A DNA stretch of 64,000 nucleotides from Bryopsis sp. KO-2023 (GCA_030272585.1 BSYQ01000005.1:3689501-3753500); one strand, 5' to 3'; shown: positions 47,638-58,531, numbered from the stretch's first letter. Notes: generated by a model from the letters alone, not told the origin. Numbers and translations are program-made.

Positions 47638-47719
47638 GTTGGGGTGTCCGAGTGGTTAAGGAGGTGGACTAGAAATCCACTGGGTTTATCCCGCGCAGGT
47701 TCGAATCCTGCCCTCAACG
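47638..47719 (+). tRNA. tRNA-Ser(AGA), unit 13
   Basis: Unit 13 copy of 2177-2258. Confidence 0.95.
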
Positions 47720-47777
47720 AGGCGAGTGTTGAGTTCGCAAACGGAGGGGGTTTCGGAAAGGTTGCGAAAAGGTACGT

Positions 47778-47860
47778 TGTGGTGAGTGGGATTCGAACCC
47801 ACGCTCGTCTCCGAACTAGAACCTGAATCTAGCGCCTTGGACCAACTCGGCCATCACCAC
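47778..47860 (-). tRNA. tRNA-Leu(CAG), unit 13
   Basis: Unit 13 copy of 2317-2399. Confidence 0.95.
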
Positions 47861-47977
47861 ACGATCAGACCTAGGGAGCCCCTCCCCACGAGGGCCCCGC
47901 CCCGGACCGGGGTCGGAACGGTGGAAGACGGCGCCGAGGAGCACTCCGACATCGTCGGCACGAAAACGTTTTCCGTG

Positions 47978-48063
47978 GCCTCGGTGGCGCAGTTGGTTAG
48001 CGCGTCGGTCTCATAACCTCGTGAGCCATCCGGAGGTCACCAGTTCGATCCTGGTCCGGGGCA
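47978..48063 (+). tRNA. tRNA-Met(CAT), unit 13
   Basis: Unit 13 copy of 2517-2602, with intron. Confidence 0.95.
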
Positions 48064-48129
48064 CTCCTCTTCTTTTCGGTCGAAGGAGAGCATCGCGCAC
48101 ACGAAAAAATGGAACGATCGGGGCACGCT

Positions 48130-48202
48130 CACACCCGGCGGGACTCGAACCCGCAACCCCCAGATTAGAAGTCTGGTGCGCTATCCATTGCGCCACGGGT
48201 GC
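48130..48202 (-). tRNA. tRNA-Arg(TCT), unit 13
   Basis: Unit 13 copy of 2669-2741. Confidence 0.95.
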
Positions 48203-48346
48203 TCACGAGGGATGGTTCCCCGCGAGGCCGCAACGAGCGGCGAAAAGAAGGACAAGAGGGGGGAAAACGGGTGCCCTTTTGACGGGCCGTGGCGTTTCCA
48301 CGTCGACCCCCACGGGGAACGACTCGTGATGACTCATTCTGAATGA

Positions 48347-48420
48347 GCCCGCTTAGCTCAGATGGCTAGAGCGCGCCCTTCGTAAGGGCGAGGCCGAGAG
48401 TTCGACTCTCTCAGTGGGCA
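48347..48420 (+). tRNA. tRNA-Thr(CGT), unit 13
   Basis: Unit 13 copy of 2886-2959. Confidence 0.95.
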
Positions 48421-48498
48421 ACCCTCCTTTTCCTCGCGGGGCAAATTCCGCCACGAACGAGGGGCCCCGAGGTCGGAACGCGACAAAGGCATCGCGTC

Positions 48499-48570
48499 GG
48501 GATGTTGGTCTAGTGGTATGATTCTCGCTTCGGGTGCGAGAGGTCCCGAGTTCGATTCCCGGACATCCCC
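48499..48570 (+). tRNA. tRNA-Pro(CGG), unit 13
   Basis: Unit 13 copy of 3038-3109. Confidence 0.94.
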
Positions 48571-48774
48571 CTCCCTCCATCGTCTCTTTCTCGGATCTCA
48601 GAGATCTTTTTATCGGATTCCGTCGATCTTTTTCTCGGATCTTAGAGATCTTTTCTTTCCGGATCTCAGAGATCTTTTTCTCGGATCTCCGAGATCTTTT
48701 TTTTTTTCCGGATCTCAAAGATTTTTCCCTCGGATCTCAGAGATCTTTTCCCCAACAGCGTGGCCCAAAGCTGG

Positions 48775-48848
48775 TGCCACCTGTGAGAGTCGAACTCACG
48801 GCCTTTCGCTTACAAAGCGAATGCTCTAACCATCTGAGCTAAGGTGGC
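48775..48848 (-). tRNA. tRNA-Thr(TGT), unit 14
   Basis: Unit 14 copy of 3315-3388. Confidence 0.95.
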
Positions 48849-48955
48849 TTCGGGGTCTCGCTACTCCCGCACGTGGGCGAACGACGAGGACGGTCGCTCT
48901 CGACTTCGTTTCGGGCCCGATCGCTCCCCTCCCGTCGCATGCTTCGCGTGGCGTC

Positions 48956-49029
48956 GGACCTGTAGCTCAGTCGGTTAGAGCGCTGGTCTTATGAGCCGGA
49001 AGTCGCGGGTTCAATCCCCGCCAGGTCCA
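48956..49029 (+). tRNA. tRNA-Ile(TAT), unit 14
   Basis: Unit 14 copy of 303-376. Confidence 0.93.
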
Positions 49030-49105
49030 CGACTCGCAAGAATGCACCGACATCGCGTCCGTCCGAGAAAGACAAGAAGCACAACAACCAAGAAACGTGG
49101 GGGTG

Positions 49106-49186
49106 TGTGGCGAGTGGGATTTGAACCCACGCCCTTTCGGACTGGAACCTTACTCCAGCACCTTGGACCAACTCGGCCATCGCCAC
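49106..49186 (-). tRNA. tRNA-Leu(AAG), unit 14
   Basis: Unit 14 copy of 453-533. Confidence 0.9.
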
Positions 49187-49843
49187 GTTTGAGGGAGGGG
49201 AGGGACGGAAGGGATCCGTGGGACGGCAGCCCCCCATCGGGGTCGACGGATGCAAGGGAGACGCTCGCCGCACGTTGAACGAGCTGAGATGTCCGAGTGG
49301 TGAAGGAGGTGGAGAGAGAGAGGAATGTGGGTTGGGTTACGTAAGGGTTTCTTTTTGGGGACAGTTCATTCTGTTCACGGCGCTGCCGCAAGGCAGTGTT
49401 ACAGCCGTCCTGGCCTCCCAGAACGGCCGGATTTCGTTCAAGGCGTGTCAGTGAGCCTGGCGGTACGATTGTACCACAGGTCAGCTCACTGGTCACATCG
49501 ATGGGACGGGTGAGTCGCATGTGACTCACCTGTACTACACTACAGTCTACTTAAGGCGCACTTCGCGCCATTGTAATCATTCTTATTATTCTCTCACGCT
49601 TGGTCACTCCAGCCAGTCGTGACAGGCAGTTTCCGGATTCGTGAGTGGGACACGGGACTGGGTGTTGTACGTTCAACTGGGGATCGGACCTCAAAATTCC
49701 GCCGATGTACAAAAGGCGTGTAAAAATGAATTCCAGGTGAAGGAGGTGGACTCGAAATCCATTGGTGCTGTCATCGTAGCGCTCCGTCACAGCGTTGATG
49801 GGGCGCGCAACAACGACGCAGGAGGCGTTTGGGCCGTACGAGG

Positions 49844-49916
49844 TTCCGTCGCCGGGACTCGAACCCGGGTCTTGTGGGTGAAAGCCACATGTCCTGACCA
49901 CCTAGACTACGACGGA
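49844..49916 (-). tRNA. tRNA-Glu(TTC), unit 14
   Basis: Unit 14 copy of 1191-1263. Confidence 0.95.
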
Positions 49917-50515
49917 AGATCCACGAGACACGTCCCGTATGCCGAGTTTCGGAGCGTCGAGGGTTTTTGGAAGCTGGCGGGAAGCTGGCGGGGACAAGTG
50001 CCCTCGCGCACGGGAACGGGGTTGCGCCAGAACTTCGGGAGGGTGTTCGTTCGTGGTTAGGACTCGTTTCGAGTTTTTTCATCGTTGCGATTTTTGGGTG
50101 CTCGGATTTGGATGCACGAGAGATATCAGTAATGGCCCATTTTGTTGGCTCGGATTGTCACGTAAAAGGAGTTGTTCGTTTTCCATGGGTTTTCGTGTCT
50201 CTTCGGATTTTGGTGTTTTTCTTTCCCTCTGGGAGACCGATTCGTTTCTCTCTATTTTCATCGTTCTTTTCTTATTTTTGTGCCGTTCTTTCCCTCCTTT
50301 TCTTCCAATAATCTTTCTATTCATTGTTTCCCCTTTCCGTGATTTTTTCTGTTTTTCTTTTTTCGATTCTTTCTCGAAAAAATATATATATATTGAGCTA
50401 CCCGGGCGTGCCTGAAGCCGGAGCGCGCCGATCCCGTGGATCCCGATCTCGGTAATCTCGATCTCGCACAGGGTCGACAGAGTCTCCACGGAGCGAGCAC
50501 CGGATACGTCGTCGA

Positions 50516-50597
50516 GCTGAGATGTCCGAGTGGTTAAGGAGGTGGACTCGAAATCCACTGGGTTTATCCCGCGCAGGTTCAAATCCTGCTCTCAGCG
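50516..50597 (+). tRNA. tRNA-Ser(CGA), unit 14
   Basis: Unit 14 copy of 1863-1944. Confidence 0.95.
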
Positions 50598-50649
50598 TCC
50601 CGCCCGTGCTTTTCTCGGAGCGGCCGAAGAAAGGGATGCAAGGAGGCTG

Positions 50650-50721
50650 CGCCGTTGCCGGGAATTGAACCCGGGTCTCCTGCGTGACAGGCAGGAATAC
50701 TGACCACTATACTACAACGAC
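50650..50721 (-). tRNA. tRNA-Asp(GTC), unit 14
   Basis: Unit 14 copy of 1997-2068. Confidence 0.95.
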
Positions 50722-50829
50722 CCGATCACGACGATGAGGAGGCGACGAGGCCGGTGACGAGGCTGGTGACGAGGCTGATGATGAGGCCGGTGACGAGGAT
50801 GGACCACGGGACGCCCCATGATGACGTGA

Positions 50830-50911
50830 GTTGGGGTGTCCGAGTGGTTAAGGAGGTGGACTAGAAATCCACTGGGTTTATCCCGCGCAGGTTCGAATCC
50901 TGCCCTCAACG
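50830..50911 (+). tRNA. tRNA-Ser(AGA), unit 14
   Basis: Unit 14 copy of 2177-2258. Confidence 0.95.
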
Positions 50912-50969
50912 AGGCGAGTGTTGAGTTCGCAAACGGAGGGGGTTTCGGAAAGGTTGCGAAAAGGTACGT

Positions 50970-51052
50970 TGTGGTGAGTGGGATTCGAACCCACGCTCGT
51001 CTCCGAACTAGAACCTGAATCTAGCGCCTTGGACCAACTCGGCCATCACCAC
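50970..51052 (-). tRNA. tRNA-Leu(CAG), unit 14
   Basis: Unit 14 copy of 2317-2399. Confidence 0.95.
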
Positions 51053-51169
51053 ACGATCAGACCTAGGGAGCCCCTCCCCACGAGGGCCCCGCCCCGGACC
51101 GGGGTCGGAACGGTGGAAGACGGCGCCGAGGAGCACTCCGACATCGTCGGCACGAAAACGTTTTCCGTG

Positions 51170-51255
51170 GCCTCGGTGGCGCAGTTGGTTAGCGCGTCGG
51201 TCTCATAACCTCGTGAGCCATCCGGAGGTCACCAGTTCGATCCTGGTCCGGGGCA
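51170..51255 (+). tRNA. tRNA-Met(CAT), unit 14
   Basis: Unit 14 copy of 2517-2602, with intron. Confidence 0.95.
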
Positions 51256-51321
51256 CTCCTCTTCTTTTCGGTCGAAGGAGAGCATCGCGCACACGAAAAA
51301 ATGGAACGATCGGGGCACGCT

Positions 51322-51394
51322 CACACCCGGCGGGACTCGAACCCGCAACCCCCAGATTAGAAGTCTGGTGCGCTATCCATTGCGCCACGGGTGC
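51322..51394 (-). tRNA. tRNA-Arg(TCT), unit 14
   Basis: Unit 14 copy of 2669-2741. Confidence 0.95.
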
Positions 51395-51538
51395 TCACGA
51401 GGGATGGTTCCCCGCGAGGCCGCAACGAGCGGCGAAAAGAAGGACAAGAGGGGGGAAAACGGGTGCCCTTTTGACGGGCCGTGGCGTTTCCACGTCGACC
51501 CCCACGGGGAACGACTCGTGATGACTCATTCTGAATGA

Positions 51539-51612
51539 GCCCGCTTAGCTCAGATGGCTAGAGCGCGCCCTTCGTAAGGGCGAGGCCGAGAGTTCGACTC
51601 TCTCAGTGGGCA
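51539..51612 (+). tRNA. tRNA-Thr(CGT), unit 14
   Basis: Unit 14 copy of 2886-2959. Confidence 0.95.
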
Positions 51613-51690
51613 ACCCTCCTTTTCCTCGCGGGGCAAATTCCGCCACGAACGAGGGGCCCCGAGGTCGGAACGCGACAAAGGCATCGCGTC

Positions 51691-51762
51691 GGGATGTTGG
51701 TCTAGTGGTATGATTCTCGCTTCGGGTGCGAGAGGTCCCGAGTTCGATTCCCGGACATCCCC
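51691..51762 (+). tRNA. tRNA-Pro(CGG), unit 14
   Basis: Unit 14 copy of 3038-3109. Confidence 0.94.
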
Positions 51763-51966
51763 CTCCCTCCATCGTCTCTTTCTCGGATCTCAGAGATCTT
51801 TTTATCGGATTCCGTCGATCTTTTTCTCGGATCTTAGAGATCTTTTCTTTCCGGATCTCAGAGATCTTTTTCTCGGATCTCCGAGATCTTTTTTTTTTTC
51901 CGGATCTCAAAGATTTTTCCCTCGGATCTCAGAGATCTTTTCCCCAACAGCGTGGCCCAAAGCTGG

Positions 51967-52040
51967 TGCCACCTGTGAGAGTCGAACTCACGGCCTTTCG
52001 CTTACAAAGCGAATGCTCTAACCATCTGAGCTAAGGTGGC
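51967..52040 (-). tRNA. tRNA-Thr(TGT), unit 15
   Basis: Unit 15 copy of 3315-3388. Confidence 0.95.
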
Positions 52041-52147
52041 TTCGGGGTCTCGCTACTCCCGCACGTGGGCGAACGACGAGGACGGTCGCTCTCGACTTCG
52101 TTTCGGGCCCGATCGCTCCCCTCCCGTCGCATGCTTCGCGTGGCGTC

Positions 52148-52221
52148 GGACCTGTAGCTCAGTCGGTTAGAGCGCTGGTCTTATGAGCCGGAAGTCGCGG
52201 GTTCAATCCCCGCCAGGTCCA
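52148..52221 (+). tRNA. tRNA-Ile(TAT), unit 15
   Basis: Unit 15 copy of 303-376. Confidence 0.93.
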
Positions 52222-52297
52222 CGACTCGCAAGAATGCACCGACATCGCGTCCGTCCGAGAAAGACAAGAAGCACAACAACCAAGAAACGTGGGGGTG

Positions 52298-52378
52298 TGT
52301 GGCGAGTGGGATTTGAACCCACGCCCTTTCGGACTGGAACCTTACTCCAGCACCTTGGACCAACTCGGCCATCGCCAC
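52298..52378 (-). tRNA. tRNA-Leu(AAG), unit 15
   Basis: Unit 15 copy of 453-533. Confidence 0.9.
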
Positions 52379-53035
52379 GTTTGAGGGAGGGGAGGGACGG
52401 AAGGGATCCGTGGGACGGCAGCCCCCCATCGGGGTCGACGGATGCAAGGAAGACGCTCGCCGCACGTTGAACGAGCTGAGATGTCCGAGTGGTGAAGGAG
52501 GTGGAGAGAGAGAGGAATGTGGGTTGGGTTACGTAAGGGTTTCTTTTTGGGGACAGTTCATTCTGTTCACGGCGCTGCCGCAAGGCAGTGTTACAGCCGT
52601 CCTGGCCTCCCAGAACGGCCGGATTTCGTTCAAGGCGTGTCAGTGAGCCTGGCGGTACGATTGTACCACAGGTCAGCTCACTGGTCACATCGATGGGACG
52701 GGTGAGTCGCATGTGACTCACCTGTACTACACTACAGTCTACTTAAGGCGCACTTCGCGCCATTGTAATCATTCTTATTATTCTCTCACGCTTGGTCACT
52801 CCAGCCAGTCGTGACAGGCAGTTTCCGGATTCGTGAGTGGGACACGGGACTGGGTGTTGTACGTTCAACTGGGGATCGGACCTCAAAATTCCGCCGATGT
52901 ACAAAAGGCGTGTAAAAATGAATTCCAGGTGAAGGAGGTGGACTCGAAATCCATTGGTGCTGTCATCGTAGCGCTCCGTCACAGCGTTGATGGGGCGCGC
53001 AACAACGACGCAGGAGGCGTTTGGGCCGTACGAGG

Positions 53036-53108
53036 TTCCGTCGCCGGGACTCGAACCCGGGTCTTGTGGGTGAAAGCCACATGTCCTGACCACCTAGACT
53101 ACGACGGA
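53036..53108 (-). tRNA. tRNA-Glu(TTC), unit 15
   Basis: Unit 15 copy of 1191-1263. Confidence 0.95.
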
Positions 53109-53707
53109 AGATCCACGAGACACGTCCCGTATGCCGAGTTTCGGAGCGTCGAGGGTTTTTGGAAGCTGGCGGGAAGCTGGCGGGGACAAGTGCCCTCGCG
53201 CACGGGAACGGGGTTGCGCCAGAACTTCGGGAGGGTGTTCGTTCGTGGTTAGGACTCGTTTCGAGTTTTTTCATCGTTGCGATTTTTGGGTGCTCGGATT
53301 TGGATGCACGAGAGATATCAGTAATGGCCCATTTTGTTGGCTCGGATTGTCACGTAAAAGGAGTTGTTCGTTTTCCATGGGTTTTCGTGTCTCTTCGGAT
53401 TTTGGTGTTTTTCTTTCCCTCTGGGAGACCGATTCGTTTCTCTCTATTTTCATCGTTCTTTTCTTATTTTTGTGCCGTTCTTTCCCTCCTTTTCTTCCAA
53501 TAATCTTTCTATTCATTGTTTCCCCTTTCCGTGCTTTTTTCTGTTTTTCTTTTTTCGATTCTTTCTCGAAAAAATATATATATATTGAGCTACCCGGGCG
53601 TGCCTGAAGCCGGAGCGCGCCGATCCCGTGGATCCCGATCTCGGTAATCTCGATCTCGCACAGGGTCGACAGAGTCTCCACGGAGCGAGCACCGGATACG
53701 TCGTCGA

Positions 53708-53789
53708 GCTGAGATGTCCGAGTGGTTAAGGAGGTGGACTCGAAATCCACTGGGTTTATCCCGCGCAGGTTCAAATCCTGCTCTCAGCG
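53708..53789 (+). tRNA. tRNA-Ser(CGA), unit 15
   Basis: Unit 15 copy of 1863-1944. Confidence 0.95.
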
Positions 53790-53841
53790 TCCCGCCCGTG
53801 CTTTTCTCGGAGCGGCCGAAGAAAGGGATGCAAGGAGGCTG

Positions 53842-53913
53842 CGCCGTTGCCGGGAATTGAACCCGGGTCTCCTGCGTGACAGGCAGGAATACTGACCACT
53901 ATACTACAACGAC
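53842..53913 (-). tRNA. tRNA-Asp(GTC), unit 15
   Basis: Unit 15 copy of 1997-2068. Confidence 0.95.
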
Positions 53914-54021
53914 CCGATCACGACGATGAGGAGGCGACGAGGCCGGTGACGAGGCTGGTGACGAGGCTGATGATGAGGCCGGTGACGAGGATGGACCACG
54001 GGACGCCCCATGATGACGTGA

Positions 54022-54103
54022 GTTGGGGTGTCCGAGTGGTTAAGGAGGTGGACTAGAAATCCACTGGGTTTATCCCGCGCAGGTTCGAATCCTGCCCTCA
54101 ACG
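54022..54103 (+). tRNA. tRNA-Ser(AGA), unit 15
   Basis: Unit 15 copy of 2177-2258. Confidence 0.95.
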
Positions 54104-54161
54104 AGGCGAGTGTTGAGTTCGCAAACGGAGGGGGTTTCGGAAAGGTTGCGAAAAGGTACGT

Positions 54162-54244
54162 TGTGGTGAGTGGGATTCGAACCCACGCTCGTCTCCGAAC
54201 TAGAACCTGAATCTAGCGCCTTGGACCAACTCGGCCATCACCAC
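54162..54244 (-). tRNA. tRNA-Leu(CAG), unit 15
   Basis: Unit 15 copy of 2317-2399. Confidence 0.95.
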
Positions 54245-54361
54245 ACGATCAGACCTAGGGAGCCCCTCCCCACGAGGGCCCCGCCCCGGACCGGGGTCGG
54301 AACGGTGGAAGACGGCGCCGAGGAGCACTCCGACATCGTCGGCACGAAAACGTTTTCCGTG

Positions 54362-54447
54362 GCCTCGGTGGCGCAGTTGGTTAGCGCGTCGGTCTCATAA
54401 CCTCGTGAGCCATCCGGAGGTCACCAGTTCGATCCTGGTCCGGGGCA
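54362..54447 (+). tRNA. tRNA-Met(CAT), unit 15
   Basis: Unit 15 copy of 2517-2602, with intron. Confidence 0.95.
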
Positions 54448-54513
54448 CTCCTCTTCTTTTCGGTCGAAGGAGAGCATCGCGCACACGAAAAAATGGAACG
54501 ATCGGGGCACGCT

Positions 54514-54586
54514 CACACCCGGCGGGACTCGAACCCGCAACCCCCAGATTAGAAGTCTGGTGCGCTATCCATTGCGCCACGGGTGC
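54514..54586 (-). tRNA. tRNA-Arg(TCT), unit 15
   Basis: Unit 15 copy of 2669-2741. Confidence 0.95.
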
Positions 54587-54730
54587 TCACGAGGGATGGT
54601 TCCCCGCGAGGCCGCAACGAGCGGCGAAAAGAAGGACAAGAGGGGGGAAAACGGGTGCCCTTTTGACGGGCCGTGGCGTTTCCACGTCGACCCCCACGGG
54701 GAACGACTCGTGATGACTCATTCTGAATGA

Positions 54731-54804
54731 GCCCGCTTAGCTCAGATGGCTAGAGCGCGCCCTTCGTAAGGGCGAGGCCGAGAGTTCGACTCTCTCAGTG
54801 GGCA
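54731..54804 (+). tRNA. tRNA-Thr(CGT), unit 15
   Basis: Unit 15 copy of 2886-2959. Confidence 0.95.
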
Positions 54805-54882
54805 ACCCTCCTTTTCCTCGCGGGGCAAATTCCGCCACGAACGAGGGGCCCCGAGGTCGGAACGCGACAAAGGCATCGCGTC

Positions 54883-54954
54883 GGGATGTTGGTCTAGTGG
54901 TATGATTCTCGCTTCGGGTGCGAGAGGTCCCGAGTTCGATTCCCGGACATCCCC
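54883..54954 (+). tRNA. tRNA-Pro(CGG), unit 15
   Basis: Unit 15 copy of 3038-3109. Confidence 0.94.
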
Positions 54955-55158
54955 CTCCCTCCATCGTCTCTTTCTCGGATCTCAGAGATCTTTTTATCGG
55001 ATTCCGTCGATCTTTTTCTCGGATCTTAGAGATCTTTTCTTTCCGGATCTCAGAGATCTTTTTCTCGGATCTCCGAGATCTTTTTTTTTTTCCGGATCTC
55101 AAAGATTTTTCCCTCGGATCTCAGAGATCTTTTCCCCAACAGCGTGGCCCAAAGCTGG

Positions 55159-55232
55159 TGCCACCTGTGAGAGTCGAACTCACGGCCTTTCGCTTACAAA
55201 GCGAATGCTCTAACCATCTGAGCTAAGGTGGC
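55159..55232 (-). tRNA. tRNA-Thr(TGT), unit 16
   Basis: Unit 16 copy of 3315-3388. Confidence 0.95.
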
Positions 55233-55339
55233 TTCGGGGTCTCGCTACTCCCGCACGTGGGCGAACGACGAGGACGGTCGCTCTCGACTTCGTTTCGGGC
55301 CCGATCGCTCCCCTCCCGTCGCATGCTTCGCGTGGCGTC

Positions 55340-55413
55340 GGACCTGTAGCTCAGTCGGTTAGAGCGCTGGTCTTATGAGCCGGAAGTCGCGGGTTCAATC
55401 CCCGCCAGGTCCA
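55340..55413 (+). tRNA. tRNA-Ile(TAT), unit 16
   Basis: Unit 16 copy of 303-376. Confidence 0.93.
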
Positions 55414-55489
55414 CGACTCGCAAGAATGCACCGACATCACGTCCGTCCGAGAAAGACAAGAAGCACAACAACCAAGAAACGTGGGGGTG

Positions 55490-55570
55490 TGTGGCGAGTG
55501 GGATTTGAACCCACGCCCTTTCGGACTGGAACCTTACTCCAGCACCTTGGACCAACTCGGCCATCGCCAC
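55490..55570 (-). tRNA. tRNA-Leu(AAG), unit 16
   Basis: Unit 16 copy of 453-533. Confidence 0.9.
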
Positions 55571-56227
55571 GTTGGAGGGAGGGGAGGGACGGAAGGGATC
55601 CGTGGGACGGCAGCCCCCCATCGGGGTCGACGGATGCAAGGGAGACGCTCGCCGCACGTTGAACGAGCTGAGATGTCCGAGTGGTGAAGGAGGTGGAGAG
55701 AGAGAGGAATGTGGGTTGGGTTACGTAAGGGTTTCTTTTTGGGGACAGTTCATTCTGTTCACGGCGCTGCCGCAAGGCAGTGTTACAGCCGTCCTGGCCT
55801 CCCAGAACGGCCGGATTTCGTTCAAGGCGTGTCAGTGAGCCTGGCGGTACGATTGTACCACAGGTCAGCTCACTGGTCACATCGATGGGACGGGTGAGTC
55901 GCATGTGACTCACCTGTACTACACTACAGTCTACTTAAGGCGCACTTCGCGCCATTGTAATCATTCTTATTATTCTCTCACGCTTGGTCACTCCAGCCAG
56001 TCGTGACAGGCAGTTTCCGGATTCGTGAGTGGGACACGGGACTGGGTGTTGTACGTTCAACTGGGGATCGGACCTCAAAATTCCGCCGATGTACAAAAGG
56101 CGTGTAAAAATGAATTCCAGGTGAAGGAGGTGGACTCGAAATCCATTGGTGCTGTCATCGTAGCGCTCCGTCACAGCGTTGATGGGGCGCGCAACAACGA
56201 CGCAGGAGGCGTTTGGGCCGTACGAGG

Positions 56228-56300
56228 TTCCGTCGCCGGGACTCGAACCCGGGTCTTGTGGGTGAAAGCCACATGTCCTGACCACCTAGACTACGACGGA
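56228..56300 (-). tRNA. tRNA-Glu(TTC), unit 16
   Basis: Unit 16 copy of 1191-1263. Confidence 0.95.
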
Positions 56301-56899
56301 AGATCCACGAGACACGTCCCGTATGCCGAGTTTCGGAGCGTCGAGGGTTTTTGGAAGCTGGCGGGAAGCTGGCGGGGACAAGTGCCCTCGCGCACGGGAA
56401 CGGGGTTGCGCCAGAACTTCGGGAGGGTGTTCGTTCGTGGTTAGGACTCGTTTCGAGTTTTTTCATCGTTGCGATTTTTGGGTGCTCGGATTTGGATGCA
56501 CGAGAGATATCAGTAATGGCCCATTTTGTTGGCTCGGATTGTCACGTAAAAGGAGTTGTTCGTTTTCCATGGGTTTTCGTGTCTCTTCGGATTTTGGTGT
56601 TTTTCTTTCCCTCTGGGAGACCGATTCGTTTCTCTCTATTTTCATCGTTCTTTTCTTATTTTTGTGCCGTTCTTTCCCTCCTTTTCTTCCAATAATCTTT
56701 CTATTCATTGTTTCCCCTTTCCGTGCTTTTTTCTGTTTTTCTTTTTTCGATTCTTTCTCGAAAAAATATATATATATTGAGCTACCCGGGCGTGCCTGAA
56801 GCCGGAGCGCGCCGATCCCGTGGATCCCGATCTCGGTAATCTCGATCTCGCACAGGGTCGACAGAGTCTCCACGGAGCGAGCACCGGATACGTCGTCGA

Positions 56900-56981
56900 G
56901 CTGAGATGTCCGAGTGGTTAAGGAGGTGGACTCGAAATCCACTGGGTTTATCCCGCGCAGGTTCAAATCCTGCTCTCAGCG
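56900..56981 (+). tRNA. tRNA-Ser(CGA), unit 16
   Basis: Unit 16 copy of 1863-1944. Confidence 0.95.
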
Positions 56982-57033
56982 TCCCGCCCGTGCTTTTCTC
57001 GGAGCGGCCGAAGAAAGGGATGCAAGGAGGCTG

Positions 57034-57105
57034 CGCCGTTGCCGGGAATTGAACCCGGGTCTCCTGCGTGACAGGCAGGAATACTGACCACTATACTACA
57101 ACGAC
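57034..57105 (-). tRNA. tRNA-Asp(GTC), unit 16
   Basis: Unit 16 copy of 1997-2068. Confidence 0.95.
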
Positions 57106-57213
57106 CCGATCACGACGATGAGGAGGCGACGAGGCCGGTGACGAGGCTGGTGACGAGGCTGATGATGAGGCCGGTGACGAGGATGGACCACGGGACGCCC
57201 CATGATGACGTGA

Positions 57214-57295
57214 GTTGGGGTGTCCGAGTGGTTAAGGAGGTGGACTAGAAATCCACTGGGTTTATCCCGCGTAGGTTCGAATCCTGCCCTCAACG
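57214..57295 (+). tRNA. tRNA-Ser(AGA), unit 16
   Basis: Unit 16 copy of 2177-2258 with C-to-T at 57272, turning one T-stem C-G pair into T-G wobble; still foldable. Confidence 0.93.
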
Positions 57296-57353
57296 AGGCG
57301 AGTGTTGAGTTCGCAAACGGAGGGGGTTTCGGAAAGGTTGCGAAAAGGTACGT

Positions 57354-57436
57354 TGTGGTGAGTGGGATTCGAACCCACGCTCGTCTCCGAACTAGAACCT
57401 GAATCTAGCGCCTTGGACCAACTCGGCCATCACCAC
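57354..57436 (-). tRNA. tRNA-Leu(CAG), unit 16
   Basis: Unit 16 copy of 2317-2399. Confidence 0.95.
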
Positions 57437-57553
57437 ACGATCAGACCTAGGGAGCCCCTCCCCACGAGGGCCCCGCCCCGGACCGGGGTCGGAACGGTGG
57501 AAGACGGCGCCGAGGAGCACTCCGACATCGTCGGCACGAAAACGTTTTCCGTG

Positions 57554-57639
57554 GCCTCGGTGGCGCAGTTGGTTAGCGCGTCGGTCTCATAACCTCGTGA
57601 GCCATCCGGAGGTCACCAGTTCGATCCTGGTCCGGGGCA
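57554..57639 (+). tRNA. tRNA-Met(CAT), unit 16
   Basis: Unit 16 copy of 2517-2602, with intron. Confidence 0.95.
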
Positions 57640-57705
57640 CTCCTCTTCTTTTCGGTCGAAGAAGAGCATCGCGCACACGAAAAAATGGAACGATCGGGGC
57701 ACGCT

Positions 57706-57778
57706 CACACCCGGCGGGACTCGAACCCGCAACCCCCAGATTAGAAGTCTGGTGCGCTATCCATTGCGCCACGGGTGC
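57706..57778 (-). tRNA. tRNA-Arg(TCT), unit 16
   Basis: Unit 16 copy of 2669-2741. Confidence 0.95.
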
Positions 57779-57922
57779 TCACGAGGGATGGTTCCCCGCG
57801 AGGCCGCAACGAGCGGCGAAAAGAAGGACAAGAGGGGGGAAAACGGGTGCCCTTTTGACGGGCCGTGGCGTTTCCACGTCGACCCCCACGGGGAACGACT
57901 CGTGATGACTCATTCTGAATGA

Positions 57923-57996
57923 GCCCGCTTAGCTCAGATGGCTAGAGCGCGCCCTTCGTAAGGGCGAGGCCGAGAGTTCGACTCTCTCAGTGGGCA
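57923..57996 (+). tRNA. tRNA-Thr(CGT), unit 16
   Basis: Unit 16 copy of 2886-2959. Confidence 0.95.
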
Positions 57997-58074
57997 ACCC
58001 TCCTTTTCCTCGCGGGGCAAATTCCGCCACGAACGAGGGGCCCCGAGGTCGGAACGCGACAAAGGCATCGCGTC

Positions 58075-58146
58075 GGGATGTTGGTCTAGTGGTATGATTC
58101 TCGCTTCGGGTGCGAGAGGTCCCGAGTTCGATTCCCGGACATCCCC
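58075..58146 (+). tRNA. tRNA-Pro(CGG), unit 16
   Basis: Unit 16 copy of 3038-3109. Confidence 0.94.
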
Positions 58147-58350
58147 CTCCCTCCATCGTCTCTTTCTCGGATCTCAGAGATCTTTTTATCGGATTCCGTC
58201 GATCTTTTTCTCGGATCTTAGAGATCTTTTCTTTCCGGATCTCAGAGATCTTTTTCTCGGATCTCCGAGATCTTTTTTTTTTTCCGGATCTCAAAGATTT
58301 TTCCCTCGGATCTCAGAGATCTTTTCCCCAACAGCGTGGCCCAAAGCTGG

Positions 58351-58424
58351 TGCCACCTGTGAGAGTCGAACTCACGGCCTTTCGCTTACAAAGCGAATGC
58401 TCTAACCATCTGAGCTAAGGTGGC
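58351..58424 (-). tRNA. tRNA-Thr(TGT), unit 17
   Basis: Unit 17 copy of 3315-3388. Confidence 0.95.
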
Positions 58425-58531
58425 TTCGGGGTCTCGCTACTCCCGCACGTGGGCGAACGACGAGGACGGTCGCTCTCGACTTCGTTTCGGGCCCGATCGC
58501 TCCCCTCCCGTCGCATGCTTCGCGTGGCGTC

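Larger units (their letters stand above)
45462..48653 (+). repeat. Array unit 13
   Basis: Complete unit, 11-T form, C marker. No private difference noticed. Serine pseudogene with insertion at 46091-46574. Confidence 0.97.
48654..51845 (+). repeat. Array unit 14
   Basis: Complete unit, 11-T form, A marker (50342), isolated among C-marker units 12, 13, 15, 16 and 17. Serine pseudogene with insertion at 49283-49766. Confidence 0.97.
51846..55037 (+). repeat. Array unit 15
   Basis: Complete unit, 11-T form, C marker. Private G-to-A at 52450 in the Leu(AAG)/pseudogene spacer. Serine pseudogene with insertion at 52475-52958. Confidence 0.97.
55038..58229 (+). repeat. Array unit 16
   Basis: Complete unit, 11-T form, C marker, with four private substitutions: G-to-A at 55439, T-to-G at 55574, C-to-T at 57272 (inside Ser(AGA)) and G-to-A at 57662. 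This is the most diverged complete unit. Serine pseudogene with insertion at 55667-56150. Confidence 0.97.
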
